Counted from the stretch's first letter, positions 19,961 through 29,494 are shown. The stretch is 64,000 bases of DNA from Streptomyces sp. MP131-18 (GCF_001984575.1 NZ_LZNS01000001.1:2264674-2328673); one strand, 5' to 3'. Translations and numbers: made by a program. The notes: generated by a model from the sequence alone, not told the origin.

Positions 19961-21178
19961 TCAGCGCCAGGCGGTGACGATGCGGTCGGCCTGCTGTGGG
20001 TCGAGACGTGGATCGCATAGCGTCGTGTACTTCTTCCCTACGTGGTCGAGTGAGGACTCGTTGAGCACGCATTCGGTGACGTCCTCGGGTGTGATCTCCA
20101 GGTGGAGTCCGGCGGCGGTGCCGCCGGAGTCGCGGACGGCGCCCTGGAAGTCCTCCGTCTCCCGCAGCACGGTCTCCACCAGGCGGGTCTTCAGCTGGTT
20201 CGGCGCGGTCAGCGTGTTGCCGTGCATCGGGTCGCACAGCCAGATCGCCGGGTGCCCCGCGGCGCGGACGGCGCGCACCAGCGGCGGCAGCCGGTGGGCG
20301 ACGGCGTCGGCACCCATGCGGGAGATGAGCGTCAGGCGGCCAGGATCGCGGTCCGGGTCGAGCCGTTCGCACAGCGCCAGCAGGTCCTTCGCGGTCATGC
20401 CGGGACCGACCTTGCAGGCCACCGGGTTGGCCACCGCGGCGACCAGCGCGACGTGCGCCCCGTCCGGCTGCCGCGTGCGCTCCCCGATCCACGGCCAGTG
20501 TGTGGAGGCCAGGTACAGCCGCCCGTCCTCGGCGCGGCGGGTCAGCGGCACCTCGTAGTCGAGCAGCAGCGCCTCGTGGCTGGTCCACAGGGTGGGGCTC
20601 GGGTCGGGCGGTCCTGCCGGGTTCCCCGACCAGCCGAGGTGGCCCATCACCTCGGACGCGGCCCGGTAGCACAGCAGCAGCCGCGACGCGTCTGGTGTTC
20701 GCAGCGCCGGATCGGGTTCGGGGCTGTTGACCATGTGGCCGCGGTAGACGGGCAGTTCCTGCCCGGCGACGCGCTCGGTGGGGCGGGAGCGCGGCTTGGC
20801 GTACTGGCCGGCGATGCGGCCGACGCTCAGCACCGGCTTGTGGGTGAGCATCTTCATGCGGCCGGCCAGCATCTCCACCAGGCCCACCTTGCGGGCGACA
20901 TAGCCGCCGGTGCTCTCCCCCGGGTCCTCGGCGCAGTCGCCGGCCTGGATGACGTAGGCCCTGCCGTGCGCCACGTCGGCCAGCCGGGCGCGCAGCCGCG
21001 CCGTGTCGGCGAACGACACGAGCGGCGGCAGTGCGGCCAGTTCCTTCCTGGCCGCGGCCACGGACTCCAGGTCCGTCCACTCCGGCTGCTGGTGCGCGGG
21101 GCGGCCGGCGAGGAAGGGATAGGAGGCGATCTCGGGCTCGCCACCGGGGTCCGTGCCGGATGTCTGCAACGAAGCCAA
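19961..21178 (-). CDS. Class II DAHP synthase (cluster-borne, PhzC-like)
   Basis: This 405-residue enzyme condenses phosphoenolpyruvate and erythrose 4-phosphate, the first step of the shikimate pathway. Class II signatures include VIQAGDCAED, the metal-site Cys in that motif, GRIAGQYAKPRS, KVGPGMT, WLCDPMHGNT and GLHLEITPEDVTEC. It is shorter than the plant-like housekeeping form, as cluster-borne PhzC-type copies are. It starts with TTG at 21178 after GGGAGGG. As first gene of the operon it should raise chorismate supply for phzE. Its promoter lies in the 700-base region shared with the creE homologue. Confidence 0.94.
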   Translation of the reverse strand: MASLQTSGTDPGGEPEIASYPFLAGRPAHQQPEWTDLESVAAARKELAALPPLVSFADTARLRARLADVAHGRAYVIQAGDCAEDPGESTGGYVARKVGLVEMLAGRMKMLTHKPVLSVGRIAGQYAKPRSRPTERVAGQELPVYRGHMVNSPEPDPALRTPDASRLLLCYRAASEVMGHLGWSGNPAGPPDPSPTLWTSHEALLLDYEVPLTRRAEDGRLYLASTHWPWIGERTRQPDGAHVALVAAVANPVACKVGPGMTAKDLLALCERLDPDRDPGRLTLISRMGADAVAHRLPPLVRAVRAAGHPAIWLCDPMHGNTLTAPNQLKTRLVETVLRETEDFQGAVRDSGGTAAGLHLEITPEDVTECVLNESSLDHVGKKYTTLCDPRLDPQQADRIVTAWR

Positions 21179-21875
21179 GCCGGGCCCTCCCCGTTTCCCA
21201 ACCTTCAGCGAACGTCTGCGGCCGACCGGTTGGCGACGGCCGCCGACCGGGCGCGCATGACCGGCGCGGCGCCGGCCCGGATTCCGGTCGGCATGCCGCC
21301 GCCCTCCTCGGGTGCCGGGCCCCTATCGTCACTTCGATAAAGCGCTCCGGCTGTTAATGCAATTTCTCAGGTCATGCTTCCGATGGGCGGTGCCCGGCAG
21401 TTCGCCGCTCCTGGACGAACGGCAGGAGAAGGTGGTGCCGAACCGCCGCTATTCGAGTCGTTGTCAGCCGCTCCACAAATCATGGTGGAAACCCGGGCCC
21501 GTTGGACACCCCTAAAGTGCGGCACCGGGAAATGATGTCCTTGAGGCACCCGGGAGCCCGGACCGCACCCGACCGGAAACGGGAGGAAAGTGCGGCCCCC
21601 GCGGCTGTCCCGACCCCGACCAGCAGTTGCCTCCGCGGGAGTGGTGGCAGGCCCGCTCAACGTTCGGGGCAGGCGTGTCGCACGTCTTTCTCGTTCAGGG
21701 CGGACTTTAGGGGCCGGTTAGGGGGCCCGGCTCTGCCGGCTCCGGCGAGTGCCACGGGGCCGTCCCGGGTGCGGGGCGACTTGACGGACACCCGGCGCCT
21801 GCGTTGACCGGTTCCTCCGGGGCCCGCGACTATTCACGCGGCCGGCAATTCTGGGAACCGGAATGGAGTATCCGC
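21179..21875. promoter_or_regulatory. Divergent control region, 3-hydroxyanthranilate operon / creE-creD
   Basis: These roughly 700 bases separate the two divergent core operons and hold no supported gene. TTTAGGGG occurs at 21706-21713 and in reverse (CCCCTAAA) at 21509-21516. A second TAGGGG follows 11 bp after the first. An activator binding here could switch on both operons together. Confidence 0.55.
21706..21728. promoter_or_regulatory. Tandem TAGGGG repeat upstream of creE
   Basis: TAGGGG begins at 21708 and again at 21719, an 11-bp period, about 150 bp upstream of the creE-like start. The spacing matches the pair at 10744-10761, and palindromic forms occur at 25702 and 28851. The arrangement is like SARP or LuxR activator sites; the binding protein is not known. 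Confidence 0.5.
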
Positions 21876-23864
21876 ATGAGCAGCAGCAACGTCGAGGTCT
21901 GCATCGTCGGCGCGGGCCCACGTGGATTGTCCGTGCTGGAGCGGCTGTGCGCGAACGAGCGGGCCGCGCCCTCCTGCTCCGAGTTGCTCGTGCACCTCGT
22001 CGACCCGTGGCCGCCCGGTGCCGGGCAGGTGTGGCGGTCGGAGCAGTCGCGGCATCTGCTGATGAACACCGTGGCGTCGCAGGTGACGATCTATTCCGAC
22101 GAAAGCAACCGGATCGAGGGGCCGATCGAGCCGGGGCCGAGCCTGTACGAGTGGGCGAAGCAATTGGCGCTGCTCGGGCCGCTGGAGGACCACGACCCGT
22201 ACGACGGGGAAACCCTCGACGAGGCGAAGTCCCTGGGCCCCGACTCGTATCCGACGCGGGCGTTCTACGGCCACTACCTCAACGACTGCTACCGCCGCAT
22301 CGTGTCCGGCGCGCCGGAGCACATGACGGTGCGGGTGCACGAGTCGCGGGTGGTCGCGATGGCCGACACGCACGGGGTGACCGGCGGGCCGCAGGGGGTG
22401 CGGCTGGCCTCGGGGACGCGGCTGAACAACCTGGACGCCATCGTGCTGGCGCAGGGCCACGTGCCGAGCCGGCTGACGCCGCGGCAGGAGCGCACCGCGA
22501 CGCTGGCCCGCATCCACTACCTGACGTACGTGACGCCGTCGAACCCGGCGGACGTGGACCTGAGCGCGATCCGGCCGGGTGAGCCGGTGCTGCTGCGGGG
22601 TCTCGGGCTCAACTTCTTCGACTACATGGCGCTGCTCACCGTCGGCCGCGGCGGCTCGTTCGACACGGTGGACGGGCGGCTGGTGTACCGGCCGTCGGGG
22701 CAGGAGCCGGTGCTGTACGCGAGTTCGCGGCGCGGCGTTCCGCATCATGCGCGCGGGGAGAACGAGAAGGGCCCGTTCGGGCGCTACTTCCCGCGGCTGC
22801 TGACGCAGGAGCGGGTGGCGGCGCTGCGGGAGCGCGGTGCGGACGGCGAGCGGGTGCACTTCTCGACGGACCTGTGGCCGCTGATCTGCCGGGAGGTGGA
22901 GAGCGTCTACTACGAGGCGCTGCTCGCCGCGCGGGGCCGGGGCGCGGAGCGGGCGGCGTTCACGGAACGGTTCCTCGCCGTGCCCGCGGACGAGGACGCC
23001 TCGCCGGTGCTGGACGCGTTCGCGATCGCGGCGGCGGACCGGTGGGACTGGGAGCGGATCGCCCGCCCGGCGCACCTGGAGCGGTTCGCGGACCGCGAGG
23101 AGTTCCGCGGCTGGCTGCTCGACCACCTGCGCGACGACCTGAGCGAGGCGCGGGCGGGAAACGTGACGGGGCCGCTGAAGGCGGCGCTCGACGTGCTGCG
23201 CGACCTGCGCAACGAGATCCGGCTGGCCGTGGATCACAGTGGTCTTGAGGGGAATTCGCACCGGGACGATCTGGAGGGCTGGTACACGCCGCTGAACGCG
23301 TTCCTGTCCATCGGGCCGCCCGCGTCGCGGATCGCGGAGATGATCGCGCTGATCGAGGCGGGCGTGCTGGAACTGACGGGTCCTGGCACGGAGATCAGGT
23401 TCGACACGGCGGACCCGTCGTTCGTCGCGGAGTCGGCGCTGGTGCCGGGGCCGCCGATCCGCAGCAGGGCGCTGATCGAGGCCAGGCTCCAGGAGCCGGA
23501 CCTGCGCCGCACGGACGATCCGCTGCTGCGGCACCTGCTGGCGACGGAACAGGCCGGACCCTACCGGATTCCCGGCGCGTGCGGGACGACGTACGAGACG
23601 GGCGGGCTCGCGGTCACCGAGCGCCCGTATCATCTGCTGGACGCGCGCGGCCGGTCGCATCCGCGGCGGTTCGCCTTCGGGGTGCCGACGGAGTCGGTGC
23701 ACTGGGTGACGGCGGCGGGGATCAGGCCGGGCGTGGACTCGGTGACGGTCGGCGACTCGGACGCGATAGCGCGGGCGATGCTGGCGCTGCCGCCGGTGGC
23801 CCACGTGCCGAGTTCGGTGCGTCAGCAGTCCACCGACACGGACCTCACCGGAGTGATCGTATGA
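21876..23864 (+). CDS. creE: CreE-like flavin monooxygenase (aspartate to nitrosuccinate)
   Basis: This 662-residue FAD/NAD(P)-binding protein opens with VCIVGAGPRGLSVLERL, a Rossmann motif, and has the architecture and size of CreE of cremeomycin, which oxidises the amine of L-aspartate in three steps to nitrosuccinate. Other recognisable segments are the QSRHLLMNTVASQVT region and the IVLAQGH turn. The start follows GGAG by 7 bases. It overlaps the downstream lyase by four bases (ATGA). This family pairing with an aspartase/fumarase-type lyase is the diagnostic signature of the aspartate-nitrosuccinate pathway. Assignment rests on family resemblance plus this pairing; substrate-binding residues were not checked against CreE. 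Confidence 0.82.
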   Translation: MSSSNVEVCIVGAGPRGLSVLERLCANERAAPSCSELLVHLVDPWPPGAGQVWRSEQSRHLLMNTVASQVTIYSDESNRIEGPIEPGPSLYEWAKQLALLGPLEDHDPYDGETLDEAKSLGPDSYPTRAFYGHYLNDCYRRIVSGAPEHMTVRVHESRVVAMADTHGVTGGPQGVRLASGTRLNNLDAIVLAQGHVPSRLTPRQERTATLARIHYLTYVTPSNPADVDLSAIRPGEPVLLRGLGLNFFDYMALLTVGRGGSFDTVDGRLVYRPSGQEPVLYASSRRGVPHHARGENEKGPFGRYFPRLLTQERVAALRERGADGERVHFSTDLWPLICREVESVYYEALLAARGRGAERAAFTERFLAVPADEDASPVLDAFAIAAADRWDWERIARPAHLERFADREEFRGWLLDHLRDDLSEARAGNVTGPLKAALDVLRDLRNEIRLAVDHSGLEGNSHRDDLEGWYTPLNAFLSIGPPASRIAEMIALIEAGVLELTGPGTEIRFDTADPSFVAESALVPGPPIRSRALIEARLQEPDLRRTDDPLLRHLLATEQAGPYRIPGACGTTYETGGLAVTERPYHLLDARGRSHPRRFAFGVPTESVHWVTAAGIRPGVDSVTVGDSDAIARAMLALPPVAHVPSSVRQQSTDTDLTGVIV

Positions 23865-25270
23865 GCGAGGCGGCGTCCCCGGCCGATGCGGGGCTGCTGT
23901 CCCCGGTGCGGGCCGGGACTCCCGCGGAGGCCGCGACCTGCGATACGGCGTGGCTCCAGGCCATGCTGGACGCGGAGGCGGCGCTGACGCGGGCGCAGGC
24001 CGGTCTGGGTCTGGTGCCGGCGGACGCCGCCGCCACCATCACCCGGCTGGCCCGCGCCGAGCTGCTCGACGTGCGGGCGATCGCGACGGGCGCGCGGGAG
24101 ACGGCGAACCCGGTCGTCGGCCTGGTCGCGGCGCTCAGCCGCGTGGTCGCGGCCGAGGACAAGGCGGCGGCCGAGTACGTGCACCGCGGCTCGACGAGCC
24201 AGGACGTGCTGGACACGGGCGCGATGCTGGTGTCGGCGCGGACGCTGCGGATCATCCGTGCCGATCTGGCGCGCGCCGCCGCGTCGTTCGCGGGGCTGGC
24301 GGAGGCGCACCGCGACACGCTGATCGCGGGGCGGACGCTGACGATGCACGCCGTGCCGACGACGTTCGGGCTGAAGGCCGCGGGCTGGCGGCAGTTGCTG
24401 CTCGACGCGGACGCGCGGCTGGGGCGGGTGCTCGACGAAGGGCTGCCGATCTCGCTGGGCGGCGCGGCGGGCACCCTGTCCGGCTATCTCGCGTACGCGC
24501 GGATCGACGGCTGGTTCGCGGCGCATCCGGGGGCGGGCGACGAGGCGTACGTGGCGGCGCTGTTCGAGGCGTTCGCCGCGGAGACCGGCCTGGCGCGGCC
24601 GGCGCTGCCGTGGCACACGCTGCGTACGCCGATGGCGGATCTGGCGGCGGTGCTGGCGTTCACCGCGGGGGCGCTCGGCAAGATCGCGGCGGATGTGCAG
24701 TCGCTGACGCGCACGGAGGTCGGGGAGGTCGCGGAGCCTTCGGTGGCGGGCCGCGGGGCGTCCTCGGCGATGCCGCAGAAGCGGAACCCGGTGCTGGCGA
24801 CGCTGCTGCGCACCGCGGCGCTCCAGGTGCCGGTGCTCGCGGCGGGGCTGACGCAGTGCCTGGTCACGGAGGACGAACGGTCCGGCGGCGCGTGGCACGC
24901 GGAGTGGGAGCTGCTGCGGGAGTGCCTGCGGCTGGCGGGCGGCGCCGCGCACACGGCCGTCGAGCTGGCGGCGGGCCTTGAGGTGCGGCCGGGCCGGATG
25001 CGGGAGAACGTGGCGCTGACCGGCAGTGCGCTGGTGTCGGAGCGGCTGGCGGCCGAGCTGGCGCCCCGGGTGGGGAAGGCCACGGCGAAGCGGCTGCTGA
25101 CCGGGGCGACGGAGCGGGCCGCCGCGGAGGGGCGACCGCTGCACGAGGTGCTTGCACAGGTGCCGGAGCTGGCCGGGGAGTTCGGCGCGGAGGAGCTGGC
25201 GCGGCTGTGCGATCCGGCGGACTACACGGGCGCGGCCGGGGTGCTGGTCGACCGGGCGCTGGCGCGTTAA
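23861..25270 (+). CDS. creD: CreD-like nitrosuccinate lyase
   Basis: This 469-residue member of the aspartase/fumarase superfamily, closest in style to 3-carboxymuconate cycloisomerase, carries the signature loop GASSAMPQKRNPV (about residues 302-314) with the catalytic Ser. It also has YVHRGSTSQDVLDTGAM and TLTMHAVPTTFG, the other two active-site regions. CreD enzymes eliminate nitrous acid from nitrosuccinate, giving fumarate. It is translationally coupled to the monooxygenase. Without that partner it would be annotated as adenylosuccinate lyase or cycloisomerase, but no purine or protocatechuate genes are near. It ends before a strong hairpin. Confidence 0.84.
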   Translation: MSEAASPADAGLLSPVRAGTPAEAATCDTAWLQAMLDAEAALTRAQAGLGLVPADAAATITRLARAELLDVRAIATGARETANPVVGLVAALSRVVAAEDKAAAEYVHRGSTSQDVLDTGAMLVSARTLRIIRADLARAAASFAGLAEAHRDTLIAGRTLTMHAVPTTFGLKAAGWRQLLLDADARLGRVLDEGLPISLGGAAGTLSGYLAYARIDGWFAAHPGAGDEAYVAALFEAFAAETGLARPALPWHTLRTPMADLAAVLAFTAGALGKIAADVQSLTRTEVGEVAEPSVAGRGASSAMPQKRNPVLATLLRTAALQVPVLAAGLTQCLVTEDERSGGAWHAEWELLRECLRLAGGAAHTAVELAAGLEVRPGRMRENVALTGSALVSERLAAELAPRVGKATAKRLLTGATERAAAEGRPLHEVLAQVPELAGEFGAEELARLCDPADYTGAAGVLVDRALAR

Positions 25271-25298
25271 CGGCCGGCAGCGCGCGCGGCGGAACGGA

Positions 25299-25325
25299 CA
25301 ACGGCCCGCCGGTGGCGGGCCGTTG
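25299..25325. terminator. Bidirectional hairpin terminator
   Basis: A perfect 12-bp stem (CAACGGCCCGCC and complement) with a GGT loop lies between creD and the convergent small gene. Confidence 0.8.
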
Positions 25326-25327
25326 CG

Positions 25328-25567
25328 CTATTCGGCGATGCGGGTGCGGCCGACCCAGCGGAAGACGATGGGCGCGGCGGCCCCGCTGCCGCCGGTCTGG
25401 TCACCGCGGTCGCTGCGGACGAAGTGTTCGTAGCCGCCGTAGTGCTGGACCTTGACGACGTGCTGGGTACCGGTGATCCGCACCGAGCGGCGCTCGGGCG
25501 GCAGGGTGGCCGGGCCGCCCTGGAGAACGGCCTCGATGGTGCTCGACGTGCCGGAAAGCTCGCTCAT
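25328..25567 (-). CDS. Small DUF5988-like protein
   Basis: This 79-residue protein resembles the DUF5988 group of short actinomycete proteins often found inside biosynthetic clusters. The features I recognise are the AVLQGGPATLPPERR opening, the YGGYEHFVRSDR centre and the VFRWVGRTRIAE ending. It has no signal peptide or membrane segment. The biochemical role of the family is unknown. Its upstream region carries a perfect TAGGGGCCCCTA palindrome and a tandem ACCCTTAAC repeat, so it is probably expressed as its own unit. Confidence 0.75.
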   Translation of the reverse strand: MSELSGTSSTIEAVLQGGPATLPPERRSVRITGTQHVVKVQHYGGYEHFVRSDRGDQTGGSGAAAPIVFRWVGRTRIAE

Positions 25568-25665
25568 GAAGCAGATCCTCCGCCATTCGAAAGTGCGAAA
25601 GATGCATCAATTGCATCAATCGGTCGATTCACTTGTCACGCTACCGAGGCAGTGGCCCGGCTCAC

Positions 25666-25685
25666 ACCCTTAACCACCCTTAACT
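25666..25685. promoter_or_regulatory. Tandem ACCCTTAAC repeat
   Basis: ACCCTTAACC at 25666-25675 is followed directly by ACCCTTAACT, a 10-bp tandem repeat differing only in the last base. It lies about 100 bp upstream of the DUF5988-like gene, next to the TAGGGG palindrome. Confidence 0.4.
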
Positions 25686-25701
25686 CTGTTTCCTTCTCCG
25701 G

Positions 25702-25713
25702 TAGGGGCCCCTA
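25702..25713. promoter_or_regulatory. Perfect TAGGGGCCCCTA palindrome
   Basis: A 12-bp perfect palindrome built from two inverted TAGGGG half-sites, in the upstream region of the DUF5988-like gene. A near-copy (TAGGGCCCCCTA) lies upstream of metK. Confidence 0.5.
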
Positions 25714-25748
25714 GCTCCGGATGGCTCCGGTCCTTGGTCCTTGGTCCT

Positions 25749-26519
25749 TCACCCGGCGGCGGACTTGAATGCGGCGATGCTTTCCTTGATGGCCGCGGTC
25801 ACTTCCTGCTGCCTGGTGTTGAGGTAGAAGTGCCCGCCGGGAAAGATCCGCAGCGAGAATGCGCCGGTGGTCACTTCTTCCCAGGCGCGTGCTTCTTCTT
25901 CCGTGACCCGCGGGTCACTTGCGCCGGTGAGCACGCTGACCGGGGCGCGCAGCGGGGTGCCCGGCCGGTGCCGGTACGTTTCGACGGCGCGGTAGTCGGC
26001 GCGCAGGGTGGGCAGGACGAGCTGCATGAGTTCTTCGTCGGCGAAAATGCCGGGGTCGGTACCGCTCAGCTCCTGCATTTCCGCGATGATTCCCGCGTCG
26101 TCGCGCCGGTGCACGGACTCGTCGCGGTGCCGGGAGGGAGAGCGGCGGCCGGAGACGATGACGCCCAGCGGCACGTCGTCGGCCTCGCGTTCCATGCGGC
26201 GCGCCACCTCGTAGGCGAGGATGGCGCCCATGCTGTGCCCGAACAGCACCAGCGGCGTGCCGGGTTTGGCGTCCAGCACGTCGAAGAGCTGGTCGGCGAG
26301 GGTGTCGAGGCTCTCCGGCGCCGGCTCCCTGCGGCGGTCCTGGCGGCCGGGGTACTGGACGGAGACGACGTCGACGGCGGGCGCCAGCGCGCGGGCGAGG
26401 GGCAGGAAGTACGGCGCCGAGCCGCCGGCGTGCGGCAGGCAGACGAGCGTCAGCGCGCCGGGCGTCGCCTGCTGGAAGCGGCGCAGCCACGTCTCCTGGG
26501 TGCTGGATACTGATGTCAT
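25749..26519 (-). CDS. Type II thioesterase
   Basis: This 256-residue alpha/beta hydrolase is a stand-alone thioesterase of the kind that edits misloaded carrier proteins in NRPS and PKS systems. The family marks are LVCLPHAGGSAPYF near the N-terminus, the nucleophile elbow FGHSMGAILAYE (Ser about residue 94), the Asp in TGASDPRVT and the His in FPGGHFYLN. No PKS, NRPS or carrier protein lies in the window, so its partner is either beyond it or a free carrier elsewhere. Its start lacks a nearby promoter motif that I recognise. Confidence 0.9.
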   Translation of the reverse strand: MTSVSSTQETWLRRFQQATPGALTLVCLPHAGGSAPYFLPLARALAPAVDVVSVQYPGRQDRRREPAPESLDTLADQLFDVLDAKPGTPLVLFGHSMGAILAYEVARRMEREADDVPLGVIVSGRRSPSRHRDESVHRRDDAGIIAEMQELSGTDPGIFADEELMQLVLPTLRADYRAVETYRHRPGTPLRAPVSVLTGASDPRVTEEEARAWEEVTTGAFSLRIFPGGHFYLNTRQQEVTAAIKESIAAFKSAAG

Positions 26520-26682
26520 GAAGAGCGAATCCTTCTTCTGTTGACCGGTGTTGCTGCCGGTGATGCCGACGCCGACGGTACGGGACCGCGGGTGCTGACG
26601 GCGCTGTCAGCCTGGGGGACGTCGTCGGGGTCACCGGCGTTCCCGGTGCCGCCGGGATATGAGGGAGGCACTGCGTGCGGCA

Positions 26683-27579
26683 TTACCCGGCGGGCGCGGC
26701 CAGGGTGCCGGCGCCGAGCAGGTTGCGGTGTATCTCGACGGTCGCCGCCGACTTGTTGAGGGTGAGGTAGTGCAGCCCGGGGGCACCCTCGTCGAGGAGC
26801 CGCTGCGCCAGTTCGGTGGCGTGGTCGACGCCGATGCGGTGTGCGGCGTCCGCGTCGTCGCCCGCCTCGGCGAGCCGCCGGGCGAGTTCGGCGGGGAACG
26901 AGGCGTTGCTCAGCTCGGCGAACGTGCGGATCTGGCGGGCGTGGGTGGCGGGCATGATGGCCGGGATGATCGGGGTGTCGCAGCCCGCCGCGGCGACCCG
27001 GTCGCGCAGCCGGAGGTAGTGCTCGGGGTGGAAGAACATCTGGGTGACGGCGAAGTCGGCGCCGGCGCGGCACTTGGCGACGAAGTGCGCGATGTCGCTG
27101 TCCCAGTCCGGGGAGCGCGGGTGCCGTTCGGGGAACGCGGCGACGCCGACGCCGAAGTCGCCGGAGGCGCGCACGAGCCGCACCAGTTCGTGGGCGTGCG
27201 TGAAGCCCCGCGGGTGCGGGGCCCAGGTGGCGCGCGGGTCGCCGGGCGGGTCGCCGCGCAGCGCGAGGATGTCGCGGATGCCGGCGTCGGCGAACTGGCC
27301 GATGATGTTGCGGAGTTCGGCGACGGAGTGGCCGACGGCGGTCAGGTGTCCTACGGTGCGCAGCGTCGTCTCGCCGATGATGCGGTGCAGGACGGAGACG
27401 GTCCTGCTGCGGGAGCTGCCGCCCGCGCCGTAGGTGACGGACACGAACGCGGGGGCCAGTGCCTCGACGCGGCGGATGGTCCGCCACAGGCTGCGTTCGC
27501 CCGCCTCGGTCTTCGGCGGGAAGAACTCGAAGGAGTAGCAGCGGCCCGGCGCGGCCAGGACGTCCCGGACGGTGCTCAT
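26683..27579 (-). CDS. metF: Methylenetetrahydrofolate reductase
   Basis: This 298-residue flavoprotein reduces 5,10-methylene-THF to 5-methyl-THF, which supplies the methyl group of methionine. The N-terminal [18 protein letters not shown] and [16 protein letters not shown] motifs are characteristic of MetF, as are ALRGDPPGD and DFAVTQMFF. The length matches bacterial catalytic-domain-only enzymes. It lies 22 bases after metK on the same strand, so the two form a methyl-supply operon inside the cluster, probably a second copy beside the housekeeping gene. Confidence 0.95.
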   Translation of the reverse strand: MSTVRDVLAAPGRCYSFEFFPPKTEAGERSLWRTIRRVEALAPAFVSVTYGAGGSSRSRTVSVLHRIIGETTLRTVGHLTAVGHSVAELRNIIGQFADAGIRDILALRGDPPGDPRATWAPHPRGFTHAHELVRLVRASGDFGVGVAAFPERHPRSPDWDSDIAHFVAKCRAGADFAVTQMFFHPEHYLRLRDRVAAAGCDTPIIPAIMPATHARQIRTFAELSNASFPAELARRLAEAGDDADAAHRIGVDHATELAQRLLDEGAPGLHYLTLNKSAATVEIHRNLLGAGTLAAPAG

Positions 27580-27601
27580 GGCGGTCTTCCCCCCGTTGTG
27601 G

Positions 27602-28810
27602 TCAGGCGCCCGCGGCGGTGCGCAGGGCGTCGACGCGGTCGGTGCGTTCCCAGGTGAACTCGGGCAGTTCGCGGCCGAAGTGGCCGTAGGCCGCGGTCTG
27701 TGCGTAGATGGGGCGCAGCAGGTCCAGGTCGCGGATGATGGCGGCCGGGCGCAGGTCGAAGACCTGCGAGATGGCCCGCTCGATACGGTCGGCCGGGACG
27801 GTGGCGGTGCCGAAGGTCTCCACGAAGAGACCGACCGGCTCGGCCTTGCCGATGGCGTAGGCGACCTGCACCTCGCAGCGGGCGGCGAGCCCGGCGGCCA
27901 CCACGTTCTTGGCGACCCAGCGCATCGCGTACGCGGCGGAACGGTCCACCTTCGAGGGGTCCTTGCCGGAGAACGCGCCGCCGCCGTGCCGCGCCATGCC
28001 CCCGTACGTGTCGATGATGATCTTCCGGCCCGTGAGCCCGGCGTCGCCCATCGGCCCGCCGATCTCGAACCGCCCGGTCGGGTTGACCAGCAGCCGGTAC
28101 CCGTCCGTCTCCAGCTTCACGCCGTCGCGCTCCAGTCCGGACAGCACCTCGTCGACGACGTGCCGCCGCACGTCGGGGGCGAGGCGCGTGGTGAGGTCGA
28201 CGTCGCTCGCGTGCTGGCTGGAGACGACGACGGTGTCGAGGCGCACGGCCTTGGGCCCGTCGTACTGGATGGTGACCTGCGTCTTCCCGTCGGGGCGCAG
28301 GTAGGGGATCGTACCGTCCTTGCGGACCTCGGACAGGCGGCGGGAGAGCCGGTGCGCGAGGTGGATGGGCAGCGGCATCAGCTCGGGCGTCTCGTCGCAC
28401 GCGTAGCCGAACATCAGGCCCTGGTCGCCGGCGCCCTGCCGGTCCAGCTCGTCCTCGTCGCCCTCGACCCGGTTCTCGTAGGCGGTGTCGACGCCCTGCG
28501 CGATGTCAGGGGACTGCGCGCCGATGGACACCTCGACGCCGCAGGAGGCGCCGTCGAAGCCCTTGGCGGAGGAGTCGTAGCCGATGCCGAGGACGCACTG
28601 GCGCACGAGGGTGGGTATGTCGGCGTATCCCGTGGTGGTGACCTCGCCCGCCACGTGGACAAGTCCGGTGGTGATCAGGGTCTCCACGGCGACCCGGGAG
28701 GCGGGGTCAGCGGCGAGCAGCGCGTCGAGGATCGTGTCGCTGATCCGGTCCGCCATCTTGTCCGGATGGCCCTCGGTGACGGACTCCGAAGTGAAGAGCT
28801 GATACGCCAT
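27602..28810 (-). CDS. metK: S-adenosylmethionine synthetase
   Basis: This 402-residue enzyme makes SAM from methionine and ATP. It opens with [20 protein letters not shown] and carries the signature GACDQG-like loop as [12 protein letters not shown] and the phosphate loop [19 protein letters not shown]. Pairing with metF suggests a dedicated SAM supply for methylation in the product pathway, though no methyltransferase is encoded in the window. Its upstream region holds an imperfect TAGGGCCCCCTA palindrome like the one near 25702, implying shared control with the core operons. Confidence 0.96.
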   Translation of the reverse strand: MAYQLFTSESVTEGHPDKMADRISDTILDALLAADPASRVAVETLITTGLVHVAGEVTTTGYADIPTLVRQCVLGIGYDSSAKGFDGASCGVEVSIGAQSPDIAQGVDTAYENRVEGDEDELDRQGAGDQGLMFGYACDETPELMPLPIHLAHRLSRRLSEVRKDGTIPYLRPDGKTQVTIQYDGPKAVRLDTVVVSSQHASDVDLTTRLAPDVRRHVVDEVLSGLERDGVKLETDGYRLLVNPTGRFEIGGPMGDAGLTGRKIIIDTYGGMARHGGGAFSGKDPSKVDRSAAYAMRWVAKNVVAAGLAARCEVQVAYAIGKAEPVGLFVETFGTATVPADRIERAISQVFDLRPAAIIRDLDLLRPIYAQTAAYGHFGRELPEFTWERTDRVDALRTAAGA

Positions 28811-28850
28811 GGTGCCACGCTAGGGAGCCGCCGCATGCGCAGGTACCCCT

Positions 28851-28862
28851 TAGGGCCCCCTA
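28851..28862. promoter_or_regulatory. TAGGGCCCCCTA palindrome upstream of metK
   Basis: This 12-bp site matches the perfect palindrome at 25702 at 11 of 12 positions and lies about 40 bp upstream of the metK start, a position suited to promoter control. Confidence 0.5.
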
Positions 28863-28914
28863 AAAACACCATGCACAAAACGGCACGTCAAAGGGGTCAG
28901 CCGGCGTCCTCGGC

Positions 28915-29211
28915 TCAGCCGGCGTCCTCGGCGAGGCGGCCCATCACCGGGCGCCATTCGGTCGCGGTGACCTCGGCGACCAGCCCCGCCACGCGGAACG
29001 GGTCCTGTTCGGTGCACGCGAGGGCCGCGTCCTTGGTGTCCGCGCGGATGAGGAGCAGGGCGCCGGGCCGCTCGCCCGCGCCCCACGGCCCCGAGGACAG
29101 GTTGACGCCGCGCTCGACGAGGCCGCGCAGGTAGTCCCGGTGCACGGGGCGGTGCCGTTCGAGGGCAGCGGCGTCGTCGACGTAGGTGTAGGTGACGGCG
29201 AAGACCGGCAT
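28915..29211 (-). CDS. YciI-like protein
   Basis: This 98-residue protein has the YciI fold signature: an N-terminal VTYTYVDD strand, the conserved His in RPVHRDYLRGL, a GVNLSSGPW turn and the Asp in EQDPFRVAGL. Some family members are dehydrochlorinases or accessory enzymes, but most have no known function. It sits just upstream of metK on the same strand, separated by about 100 bases, and may mark the edge of the cluster. Confidence 0.85.
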   Translation of the reverse strand: MPVFAVTYTYVDDAAALERHRPVHRDYLRGLVERGVNLSSGPWGAGERPGALLLIRADTKDAALACTEQDPFRVAGLVAEVTATEWRPVMGRLAEDAG

Positions 29212-29494
29212 GGGCGCGTGGTTCCTTTCTCGGTGACGCCGGGGACGGACCCGCCCCCGGCCGAACGCCCACGAGCGTAGGCGCAGGACGCCGGGGGCGC
29301 GGTACGGGGGGGCGGGTGCGGGGGGTGCGGTGCGGGCCGGCCGTGGGCGGCATTATTCTTCCGTCCGGGATCGATTTCCGAGCCATATCCGACGTGTATG
29401 GCTCCATCTCTTCTTCGTATGGCTTTGCCTCTGTTCGCAGGTTGTTCGCCGGTGATAGAAAACCGGCGTTGACTGCGATTGAGGAGGCGTTCGG

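Noticed and set aside
23861..25270. Housekeeping adenylosuccinate lyase or protocatechuate cycloisomerase
   Set aside because: No purine or protocatechuate genes are near, and translational coupling to a CreE-like monooxygenase fits a nitrosuccinate lyase better.
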